Source: Acanthosoma haemorrhoidale
Lineage: Eukaryota; Arthropoda; Insecta; Hemiptera; Acanthosomatidae
Direction: 5' to 3'
Assembly: GCA_930367205.1 (NCBI GenBank)
Contig: OV884011.1
Location: 38,205,754-38,269,753 of the forward strand
DNA length: 64,000 nucleotides
Part shown: piece after piece, positions 10,201-23,700 of the stretch
Numbering within the stretch: position 1 is the first letter of the stretch
Layout of the letters: each line of letters starts with the position of its first letter
Notes under the pieces: generated by a model
Database searches by the model: none
What the model saw: the letters and a program-made list of their open reading frames with translations, nothing else
What the model was told of the DNA's origin: nothing
Made by a program: the position numbers and the translations under genes

Positions 10201-13200
10201 GACATACCGCCACAAGAGTTCAGAGAGAAAAAATTCAACTCAAGATGCCGCTTATATGTTGGTAATCTGCCAGCTGACGTTACAGAAGAAGAATTCAAAA
10301 GCTTATTTTCTCCATATGGAGATACAAGTGAATTGTATATCAACAAAGAGAAGAATTTTGCTTTTATCAGATTGGACTACAGGTCTACTGCTGAGAAAGC
10401 GAAGAGGGAACTAGATGGGCATACTATGAGGAATAGAAACTTGAGAGTGAGATTTGCCCCATTAGGGTCAACTGTTAAAGTCAAGAATCTAACTCCTTAT
10501 GTCACTAATGAGTTACTCGAATTGGCTTTTTCTGTTTTTGGAGGAGTAAGTCAATTATTATTTAATATTCATATTAAAATATTTTTTAAAAGTGATGCAG
10601 CACAATTTGAGAGTTTTTTCACAGTTTAGAAAATGATGTAATGACGTTATGTAATTTTAGTCTACTTAAGTCCCCAATATCACATATCATTAATCTGGTT
10701 GTCAAGAACTTTAATTTGAAACCTTTTTTTTAGTTGGATAATATTGTGAAATTTGTTCATTGTCATTTAATTATTTTGGAAGAAGCTCTATGCTTTTTCT
10801 CTTTGATTTTCTTTATCTTTTAATTTAATTTCAATATGTTAAAAATAACAAAATTGGTTCATAATTAATGTAAGGAAATTCAGAAAAATATTCAGGCAAC
10901 CGATCCTCAGATCAAATGGTTTGTGATATTTGAGTGAACAATCTAATCATTGTAATTGTATAGGGTTGCGCTTATAATGAGTACCTGAAATTAAATTACT
11001 ATAACCATACAAAGTCTTTTGATACCATTGCTATGGTTAATTCAACATACTTTTTTTTTTAAGGTTGAGAAAGCTATGGTAAATGTTGATGAAAGAGGCA
11101 ACAGCTTAAAGGAGGGTTATGTTGAATTTACCAGAAAGTCTTCTGCTCAGGGTGCATTGAGACACTGCAGTGATGGATGCTTTTTTTTGACAAGGTTAGT
11201 TCATTTTAATTTACTTTATCATAAGTTGAATACAAACTGTTACTTAACTTGTTTTGTTTGTGTCTATTTCCATTTATTTATGGTCTTTCATGCCACCATA
11301 TTTTAATGTATGTAACATTGCAGTATACAATAGCAATATTAAAATTTTAAATCCATTTTACAACACCTCATGAAGAGCTAGGGCAGCCTGTTAAGTAGGT
11401 TGCACCAAGGATCTAGCTTTGTTGTCTCTAGTCTGTTACCTCTTAATTGAGTTTGATACTTCTTGCTGACAAGAACCATTCCTCGAGGGAAGCCGGGAAT
11501 ACAACCCAGGTCTTTGTAGTTAAAGGCATGGTTTTTATTAGATTAGTCTATGGTACAGCTTTATAGTATTAAGTATGTTTTATATGAAGTCTATCTTATG
11601 TCACATTGTGGTGTAGATATGAATTTAATAATTTTATATTAGAAATACTTTTTTTTCCATAATAAGTTTTCCTTTCCAGGCCAATGGCCTATCTGCCCTC
11701 TCTGTGTGTAGTATCGAGTTCAGTTAGTAAGTTATTGTATGGTTTTGTCATTTAATTAGGAAGTCTATTATAATAAATTTTATATTTGAAAAACGAGAAA
11801 ACAGGAAATATTTCAATAAAATCTTACAATAAAAAAAAAATGACTGCTAATCAGTTGATGCTTCCATTTCTAAGGTTTATTTGGGCCCTTGCTGTTAGAT
11901 GACAAATATCTCATTTTTTTTCATTTGATGATCAATTGTAACAATTAGTTGTTTTTTTTTTGTTGAGGTGCTCCGTTCAGTTCTTCAACTTCCAATTAAA
12001 ATTTTCAAAATTTGCTTAATTAACATGGCCAATTGCTGGTTTAAACAAAATTACTATAAAAGAAAGTTTGGTTGCAAGCTTTTAAAATCCTGATTCTACA
12101 CAAATATGTGTTACTGTCCTTTGTTCAGCATTTCAAAGTGAATTTATTTTGAATTAAAGCACCTTTCCTTTCTTTATAAATAGAAAAAGTTATTGTTTAA
12201 ACATATTTTTTAAATTAGAAAGTTTAATCTGTATTATCTAAATTTTTATTAAATATTATTTTTATCATGTTTCAGCTCCTTGAAACCAGTTATCTTAGAA
12301 CCTTTTGAAGTTGCTGAGGATAGTGATGGTTTCAGTGAAAAAACAATTGTCAAGAAAGGTGCTGATTTCTTTGAAGCAAGAGAAGTATGGATTTCATTTT
12401 TTGATTTTTTTTTAATCTCTTTGCCATTCCTACATTTACACAGTATGAAATTATTGTTAATTTAGACAGGCCCGAGATTTGCTAAGCCTGGCTCATTCGA
12501 ATATGAATTCGGGACAAGGTGGAAGCAGATTCATGAGCTGTATAAGCAAAAAGAAGAGGCCCTAAAGCGAGAAATGAAATTAGAAGAAGAAAAATTAGAG
12601 GCACAATTGCAGTATGCTAAATATGAACATGAAACTGAGCTTCTGAGAGAGCGTAAGTGTACATTTTTTATCTGTAACTATAATCATTACTTGTAAGATT
12701 ATGTATTTAAAAAATGAACTATATATTTTTTTATTGCCTCATTATCAGTGTATATTATTACATTATTTACACGATTGCTAATGTAAGGATGATGACCAAA
12801 AAATAACTAGCTAAAATCATAATTATCAGTTGCATAAAAATAAGTTTATTATAGTGTTATTTTAATGTACCTCTATTTTATTATTGTTACTTACTTCAAC
12901 TGTATTAAAAATTATTAATACAGTTACTTCTGAATCGCCACACTGATCCACATTATGCAAAGGAAAGGGTACCTTTACAAACACTATTGATATTCACAGA
13001 TTAGTTACCCAATCAACCGCCACGCTGATTCACATTTACAATTGTGTTCCAGTGCCATAACGATGTTATTGTTGGGAATATAAATTGCATATTATGGAAG
13101 CAATATGTTACAATTAGTTAACATTTTGTGTCGACAACTATGCTACATTTGTTTATAGGAAATGGTACCTTTACAAATACTATTGATATTCACATAATTA

Positions 13201-16200
13201 GTTACCCAATCAACCGCCACGCTGATTCACATTTACAATTGTGTTACAGTGCCATAACGATGTTATTGTTGGGAATATAAATTGCTTATTATGGAAGCAA
13301 TATGTTAAAATTAGTTAACATTTTGTGTCGACAACTATGCTACATTTGCTTATAGGAAATGGTACCTTTACAAATACTATTTATATTCACATAATTAGTT
13401 ACCCAATCAACCGCCACGCTGATTCACATTTACAATTGTGTTACAGTGCCATAACGATGTTATTGTTGGGAATATAAATTGCATATTATGGAAGCAATAT
13501 GTTACAATTAGTTAACATTTTGTGTCGACAACTATGCTACATTTGTTTATAGGAAATGGTACCTTTACAAATACTATTGATATTCACATAATTAGTTACC
13601 CAATCAACCGCCACGCTGATTCACATTTACAATTGTGTTACAGTGCCATAACGATGTTATTGTTGGGAATATAAATTGCTTATTATGGAAGCAATATGTT
13701 AAAATTAGTTAACATTTTGTGTCGACAACTATGCTACATTTGCTTATAGGAAATGGTACCTTTACAAATACTATTTATATTCACATAATTAGTTACCCAA
13801 TCAACCGCCACGCTGATTCACATTTACAATTGTGTTACAGTGCCATAACGATGTTATTGTTGGGAATATAAATTGCATATTATGGAAGCAATATGTTACA
13901 ATTAGTTAACATTTTGTGTCGACAACTAAGCTACATTTGTTTATAGGAAATGGTACCTTTACAAACACTATTGATATTCACATAATTAGTTACCCAATCA
14001 ACCGCCACGCTGATTCACATTTACAATTGTGTTACAGTGCCATAACGATGTTATTGTTGGGAATATAAATTGCATATTATGGAAGCAATATGTTAAAATT
14101 AGTTAACATTTTGTGTCGACAACTATGCTACATTTGTTTAAAGGAAATGGTACCTTTACAAATACTATTGATATTCACATAATTAGTTACCCAATCAACC
14201 GCCACGCTGATTCACATTTACAATTGTGTTACAGTGCCATAACGATGTTATTGTTGGGAATATAAATTGCATATTATGGAAGCAATATGTTACAATTAGT
14301 TAACATTTTGTGTCGACAACTATGCTACATTTGCTTATAGGAAATGGTACCTTTACAAATACTATTGATATTCACATAATTAGTTACCCAATCAACCGCC
14401 ACGCTGATTCACATTTACAATTGTGTTACAGTGCCATAACGATGTTATTGTTGGGAATATAAATTGCATATTATGGAAGCAATATGTTACAATTAGTTAA
14501 CATTTTGTGTCGACAACTATGCTACATTTGCTTATAGGAAATGGTACCTTTACAAATACTATTGATATTCACATAATTAGTTACCCAATCACCCGCCACG
14601 CTGATTCACATTTACAATTGTGTTACAGTGCCATAACGATGTTATTGTTGGGAATATAAATTGCATATTATGGAAGCAATATGTTAAAATTAGTTAACAT
14701 TTTGTGTCGACAACTAAGCTACATTTGTTTATAGGAAATGGTACCTTTACAAACACTATTAATATTCACATAATTAGTTACCCAATCAACCGCCACGCTG
14801 ATTCACATTTACAATTGTGTTACAGTGCCATAACGATGTTATTGTTGGGAATATAAATTGCATATTATGGAAGCAATATGTTACAATTAGTTAACATTTT
14901 GTGTCGACAACTATGCTACATTTGCTTATAGGAAATGGTACCTTTACAAATACTATTGATATTCACATAATTAGTTACCCAATCAACCGCCACGCTGATT
15001 CACATTTACAATTGTGTTACAGTGCCATAACGATATTGTTGTTGGGAATATAAATTGCATATTATGGAAGCAATATGTTAAAATTAGTTAACATTTTGTG
15101 TCGACAACTATGCTACATTTGCTTATAGGAAATGGTACCTTTACAAATACTATTGATATTCACATAATTAGTTACCCAATCAACCGCCACGCTGATTCAC
15201 ATTTACAATTGTGTTACAGTGCCATAACGATGTTATTGTTGGGAATATAAATTGCATATTATGGAAGCAATATGTTAAAATTAGTTAACATTTTGTGTCG
15301 ACAACTAAGCTACATTTGTTTATAGGAAATGGTACCTTTACAAACACTATTGATATTCACATAATTAGTTACCCAATCAACCGCCACGCTGATTCACATT
15401 TACAATTGTGTTACAGTGCCATAACGATATTGTTGTTGGGAATATAAATTGCATATTATGGAAGCAATATGTTAAAATTAGTTAACATTTTGTGTCGACA
15501 ACTAAGCTACATTTGTTTATAGGAAATGGTACCTTTACAAACACTATTGATATTCACATAATTAGTTACCCAATCAACCGCCACGCTGATTCACATTTAC
15601 AATTGTGTTACAGTGCCATAACGATGTTATTGTTGGGAATATAAATTGCATATTATGGAAGCAATATGTTAAAATTAGTTAACATTTTGGGTCGACAACT
15701 ATGCTACATTTGTTTATAGGAAATGGTACCTTTACAAATACTATTGATATTCACATAATTAGTTACCCAATCAACCGCCATGCTGATTCACATTTACAAT
15801 TGTGTTACAGTGCCATAACGATGTTATTGTTGGGAATATAAATTGCATATTAGGAAGCAATATGTTACAATTAGTTAACATTTTGTGTCGACAACTTAGC
15901 TACATTTGTTTATAGGAAATGGTACCTTTACAAATACTATTGATATTCACATAATTAGTTACCCAATCAACCGCCACGCTGATTCACATTTACAATTGTG
16001 TTACAGTGCCATAACGATATTGTTGTTGGGAATATAAATTGCATATTATGGAAGCAATATGTTAAAATTAGTTAACATTTTGTGTCGACAACTATGCTAC
16101 ATTTGTTTATAGGAAATGGTACCTTTACAAACACTATTGATATTCACATAATTAGTTACCCAATCAACCGCCACGCTGATTCACATTTACAATTGTGTTA

Positions 16201-19200
16201 CAGTGCCATAACGATGTTATTGTTGGGAATATAAATTGCATATTATGGAAGCAATATGTTAAAATTAGTTAACATTTTGGGTCGACAACTATGCTACATT
16301 TGTTTATAGGAAATGGTACCTTTACAAATACTATTGATATTCACATAATTAGTTACCCAATCAACCGCCATGCTGATTCACATTTACAATTGTGTTACAG
16401 TGCCATAACGATGTTATTGTTGGGAATATAAATTGCATATTAGGAAGCAATATGTTACAATTAGTTAACATTTTGTGTCGACAACTTAGCTACATTTGTT
16501 TATAGGAAATGGTACCTTTACAAATACTATTGATATTCACATAATTAGTTACCCAATCAACCGCCACGCTGATTCACATTTACAATTGTGTTACAGTGCC
16601 ATAACGATGTTATTGTTGGGAATATAAATTGCATATTATGGAAGCAATATGTTACAATTAGTTAACATTTTGTGTCGACAACTATGCTACATTTGTTTAT
16701 AGGAAATGGTACCTTTACAAACACTATTGATATTCACAAAATTAGTTACCCAATCAACCGCCACGCTGATTCACATTTACAATTGTGTTACAGTGCCATA
16801 ACGATGTTATTGTTGGGAATATAAATTGCATATTATGGAAGCAATATGTTAAAATTAGTTAACATTTTGTGTCGACAACTATGCTACATTTGTTTAAAGG
16901 AAATGGTACCTTTACAAATACTATTGATATTCACATAATTAGTTACCCAATCAACCGCCACGCTGATTCACTTTTACAATTGTGTTACAGTGCCATAACG
17001 ATGTTATTGTTGGGAATATAAATTGCATATTATGGAAGCAATATGTTACAATTAGTTAACATTTTGTGTCGACAACTATGCTACATTTGCTTATAGGAAA
17101 TGGTACCTTTACAAATACTATTGATATTCACATAATTAGTTACCCAATCAACCGCCACGCTGATTCACATTTACAATTGTGTTACAGTGCCATAACGATG
17201 TTATTGTTGGGAATATAAATTGCATATTATGGAAGCAATATGTTACAATTAGTTAACATTTTGTGTCGACAACTATGCTACATTTGTTTATAGGAAATGG
17301 TACCTTTACAAATACTATTGATATTCACATAATTAGTTACCCAATCAACCGCCACGCTGATTCACATTTACAATTGTGTTCCAGTGCCATAACGATGTTA
17401 TTGTTGGGAATATAAATTGCATATTATGGAAGCAATATGTTACAATTAGTTAACATTTTGTGTCGACAACTATGCTACATTTGTTTATAGGAAATGGTAC
17501 CTTTACAAATACTATTTATATTCACATAATTAGTTACCCAATCAACCGCCACGCTGATTCACATTTACGATTGTGTTACAGTGCCATAACGATGTTATTG
17601 TTGGGAATATAAATTGCATATTAGGAAGCAATATGTTACAATTAGTTAACATTTTGTGTCGACAACTTAGCTACATTTGTTTATAGGAAATGGTACCTTT
17701 ACAAATACTATTGATATTCCCATAATTAGTTACCCAATCAACCGCCACGCTGATTCACATTTACAATTGTGTTACAGTGCCATAACGATGTTATTGTTGG
17801 GAATATAAATTGCATATTATGGAAGCAATATGTTAAAATTAGTTAACATTTTGTGTCGACAACTATGCTACATTTGTTTAAAGGAAATGGTACCTTTACA
17901 AATACTATTGATATTCACATAATTAGTTACCCAATCAACCGCCACGCTGATTCACATTTACAATTGTGTTACAGTGCCATAACGATGTTATTGTTGGGAA
18001 TATAAATTGCATATTATGGAAGCAATATGTTACAATTAGTTAACATTTTGTGTCGACAACTATGCTACATTTGCTTATAGGAAATGGTACCTTTACAAAT
18101 ACTATTGATATTCACATAATTAGTTACCCAATCAACCGCCACGCTGATTCACATTTACAATTGTGTTACAGTGCCATAACGATGTTATTGTTGGGAATAT
18201 AAATTGCATATTATGGAAGCAATATGTTACAATTAGTTAACATTTTGTGTCGACAACTATGCTACATTTGTTTATAGGAAATGGTACCTTTACAAATACT
18301 ATTGATATTCACATAATTAGTTACCCAATCAACCGCCACGCTGATTCACATTTACAATTGTGTTACAGTGCCATAACGATGTTATTGTTGGGAATATAAA
18401 TTGCATATTAGGAAGCAATATGTTACAATTAGTTAACATTTTGTGTCGACAACTAAGCTACATTTGTTTATAGGAAATGGTACCTTTACAAATACTATTG
18501 ATATTCACATAATTAGTTACCCAATCAACCGCCACGCTGATTCACATTTACAATTGTGTTACAGTGCCATAACGATGTTATTGTTGGGAATATAAATTGC
18601 ATATTAGGAAGCAATATGTTACAATTAGTTAACATTTTGTGTCGACAACTAAGCTACATTTGTTTATAGGAAATGGTACCTTTACAAATACTATTGATAT
18701 TCACATAATTAGTTACCCAATTGCCAATAAATAATAATTTTTTCCCTTGTACTTGATTGCTTAACTATTTCGTATAACAGTGTGTTCTATGATATGTATT
18801 AACATATATATATATATCTGATTTAGCTTAACGTTAAATTATGATTGTATTATTAATAATTAATCTTTAAATATTCTTGTCATTTTTGAATAATGCAATC
18901 GCTGTTGTCAAGAATCAATGACTTATTTTTGCTAACTTTATGTGTAGAATTGCGTCAGAGAGAAATGGACCGTGAAAGGCAGAAGAGGGAATGGGAACTA
19001 AAAGAGCGCCAGGCGGAAGAACAACGGGTTGCGGAGGAAGAAGCTCTGCGGAGACAGCAGGAAGAAATCTCACGTAGAATGCTTCATCATGAAGATGAGC
19101 TTCGCAGGAGGCAACAAGAGAATAGTCTCTTCATGCAAGTAAGAAAAGTTGTTATTTATTTAATTCATTAAATTTATGAAATGTTTGTTCTCAACATATG

Positions 19201-20674
19201 ATCCTATATAAAAAAATCTAATAAGGCGTATCCACATTAGTTGCTTTTCCCATGTTTCTTTCATGTTTCTTTTATGTTTTTGATAGATTTAAATTTTTCC
19301 TGGTCAGTGGTGTGCTGATGAATTTTACTTATATGCATTAAACAGGTTGGAATTTCCAGTTGATTTAATCTGAGCAAAATCACTATTAGAAAAATATATT
19401 AATTTTCGAATTTTCTCCCTGTTAAAGAAATATTAGTAGGGACATGGCGATTTTTGGCAGCCAGGGGTTTGCAGTATTGTTTTGTCTATCTACTCCTTAT
19501 CAAAACTTACCCTTTTCTTCTAGACATGCTTTTGTTTGTTATATTTGGTACCTTCATTGGTTTTTCACTGGTATTACAATTCTTAAGAATACCTAGTAGC
19601 TCATGTGCTATATATTCTCTTTGAAACAACACAATAAAGCTTGCTTGCTGTATTCTCTTTTAAACAATACAATAAAAACTAATTTCAATTAAAAATTACT
19701 GTATAAAATATTACATTTTGTGTATTGTTATTTTTTCTAATTATATTATGCTTAAAAAATATATTATTTAAATGAGTCTGAGGAATAATGTTTTGTTTTT
19801 TTTCTTTACATGATTCCCAGACACACCAGATGAATAGTTTGATGGATCAGCCAGAGGCTACTGCGCGACAAGCAGCCTACAGTGATTCACAACCTACTAG
19901 AGACTACGAAGCAGATGCTGCTTACAACTACGAAGGCGGTAAGTGTTTATTTATTCTTTTTTGTATAAATTGCTGCCAAGTGAATGCCATTTATGTTTAT
20001 CATCATATAGGTTATATTATTTAAGACTAATTTAATGATTTATTGTTTCAGGTCAAAGGACAGGGGTAAGCAGAACATTTAATTACTCCTAAGTTAACAT
20101 TTTATTCTTGATTTTTTATTTATTTATCTAACAGGATAAATAACTCTTTACTTGTAGAGGTTGGTTTATTTTGATCTAACTAACATAAGCATCACTAGAA
20201 ACGGATTTCAGAAAATACAATTAATAATACTTAACTTAACATTAAGTCCGCTTAAAATATATTTTAAATGCATGCAATGTGATTTTGACACCTATTTTGA
20301 TAATCCTAAGTCAGAAATAAATTATTTTCTAAAATTCCCTTGATTGAATAGGCTCAACTATTTCTTTTTTGTGTTATCTCCAGCAGCTCAATAGTACTCT
20401 TTTTAGAGGTAAAATGATATCCATTATTATAAGGAGAGTAATTATGTATTAACAGGGGCTCTATTATTTCTCAAAAATATTGATATATGATGAAGTTATT
20501 GCACGTTACCATTAATTAAGGAGAAGGAGAATTGATTAATTCATTGAAATATTACGCTAACATTTAATGTATTAGGATGTATTCTTTCTTATATTACTAT
20601 CAATATAGGCAATAATGTCTAAAGTAACATCCTATAAAAAAAACCTGCCTTATTAATAATTACTTCTTCGAAGA

Positions 20675-20747
<73 letters not shown>

Positions 20748-23700
20748 ATTAATTTAAATACCCGGTAGCAAAATAAATGCTCTATTACTATTACTTAGTG
20801 TCAGCTTGATACTTTTTTATTAGCAATTACTTCTGAGTATAGAAAAATACTTCTCATGAAACCAGAGTACAGAAAAAAAAGACTCATGAGCTCTATAATA
20901 TGGATTTTATTATATTTACTACATAAATTACTGAATGCCGATGATAATACTTTAACAAAAACTTTGTTATATTTAAAAGAAATAACCAGATTTTGTTCAT
21001 TAAATAAAAATTATTGTATATTTTATGATTTATTAAGTAAGTTTCATTGTTTTGAGATCAGTCATTTATTTGACACTGTTACTACAAATAAATCCGCTTT
21101 CCATTATGGAAGTGACCTAGTTATTTTTTTTATAAAAAATAATAAATGGGGTTAATATAGAGATTGTTTTGTAAAACTTCTCTAGACACTTCCTTTTCAA
21201 AATATAACACTTGGTTCTTCCTAAGACTATATTTTAGTCACAGTTCATATAGCCACATTGTTTTGGGGTTCCAGCTTATAACAAGTCTTTAATCCCCCCT
21301 AGGGTATATCTTGCTTGACAGGCTAACACCATTTCTCAATCCACCGAGGCAAGGGAAGAAAGGAAGGCTTTATTCCCCTTGTTGCTCTTCTCTACTATTA
21401 TCCACAGTGTTGATCAGGTTGACACAACTGCAGATTTTAACAATGACTTGACCCATCTGATTAAACTTGGAGCACTATCTCATCCTTTCATATTCCCTGA
21501 ACATAAGAAGCAGCAATATGGCTGAAGATTTTATGTCTTGAGGAATTTTGTCATTTCCCAGACCTTTGCTATTTTTGTCTGCAATCTTTTCCATCAACTC
21601 TTTGCATCTGCAATGTTAAGATCAGAACAACCCTAGAATCCATGAACCATAAAATCATGAAATTTAAACAGCATAGAAAACCTTACGGGAGCTGGAGCTT
21701 TGATGTATTGTAGTATCAAGCGTGTATAACATCAGTATGAAATAGCTGCAATATCATTAAGGTCAACCTTAATTATTTATTAACCTTACCACATTCCTAT
21801 TCAAAAATGTGCTTAAGTTTTTTTTTTTTTAAATATACCTCTTTCTTAACAGTTAGTATTGTCTTTTTTTTCTTAAGTGCACGTGGGAATTAATATCATT
21901 ATATAAAGCTAAACATATATAATCCAGCAGATATTTCAAACAAAGCTGTGCATTAAGCTTAGCAATATTTCTCGACCAATGGGACGTTAGTTGGTCCCAA
22001 TGTCTGATCAAAAATAATTTTTAGCTCTTACAGATTAATAGCATAACTATTAATACAACCCACCCCCATTACTATAGTTACATAAAATATGTAGAAATTG
22101 TTGTCGAGCATTTCTAGAATAACTCTAGTAAATATTTCAGCCCCAGTATGTACAAACTACACATTGGTGGTTCTAGGTTGTTGAGTTACTAAAACTAAAT
22201 ATAGTTCTTTAAAACCTGTGTTTAGTTGCAGAAAGATTACATTTATGTATGTTGGGTCAGGTAACCTTATAGGTTGAGAGATTGAATAAAGTCAATTCCT
22301 TATTACAACCAAATTACTTTTTTGTGTACCCAATTATGTATTATGTACGTTTTTGTATCATCGTTTATCACTATAAGAGACATCCTGATTTAAAATTAAT
22401 TCCTATGGAAACCTACAAAAGCCATTTAGGTTTGGTCTCTTATTGGTTAACTATTAAGTTTATTACTATACATTTCTGAACAAAATCGGTTTTCTTTCTG
22501 GAACTTCAGTTAAGAATTACAATCCTGTATTGCTATCAAATTACAGTTCTCTTGTGCAGTAATATAGGTTATAGTTACAATTATTTCAACGCTATTATCA
22601 AATAAGGATAACGCTTGAGATTATTTGCGTTGATTAGGTCAGTTGGTAAACCAATTGATAAGCATTATCGTATGAAAATTTTTACAATTTTGCCTATTTT
22701 CTTTACTAAGCTTTTAGTAATTTCAATATATCCTTTCAGTTGACATAATGACTTCTTACTTTTTTTTCATCTGCCTCAAAATCTTTCTAACTAAACTTCA
22801 CAATTTACTGGATCCTAAACTAAACATTCAGGAAAAAGAAATATAAATTTCAAGTTAATAAACCTATCAATTAAGTTTGTCTACTGAAATGAAAAATAGC
22901 CTTATATAAAGTTGTATAAAGGTTATATGTGACAACATATTTATATTAAGCCTTTTTCATAAACAGCAATGGCTATACTGAATTGGTTTGTAGCTGTATT
23001 TTAATTCTTAAATCGTATGTTAAAGGTTTTAATCTTTCTGTTACGTATTATTGTTGATCTGTGCATAAAGCCATATTTTTTTAAAAATATTCACTTTACA
23101 CATCAAAGAGAAAAAACAAGTCACGATTGACTGGCTGAAAACTTAATATTTTTATAAGAAGTTAGCCTTAATTGTTATGCAAACCACTGTTATCTTATTT
23201 ATTTGTCTATTAAAGTGATTTTTGTTACTATTGTTATTGAAAAAGTAATGAAATACTTACCACTACGGAATTTTGATAAAGGGGTCGTCTATATTTTATC
23301 ATACTTCCTATCCCCCCCTCCAATCTTATCTGAAAATTATGTGCATAATGTTGCTAGCATTTAATAAATAGTAACAGGAAGAAGCAAAAATTCTGTTCAG
23401 CTCTCTTCACGAATAAAGATTTTTCTTAATGGTTCATTCACTCTTGTTTTTGCTTTACTTGACCGGTTTTTCCTAAAGGGTGAGCTACTCAATGAATAGG
23501 GTGCCCAATACTTGTTTTTTTCTGACTTATTTAATTCTAAATTTACAGTTTTTTAAAAACAAATAGTGATTTCAACTTGATTTATTATCTAGTAAGCTTT
23601 ATTTATTTTTTAACTTCAGACAGTCATACCCTCAGAGAAACTTGTTAAGTAAACCAAGAATTGAATGAGTTACTGTAGCCATAACCACCTAGCTGTGAAG

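Noticed and set aside
12932..18720. CRISPR-like array
   Set aside because: Whole 197-bp units repeat head to tail with no unique spacers, inside an animal gene intron; it is a satellite.
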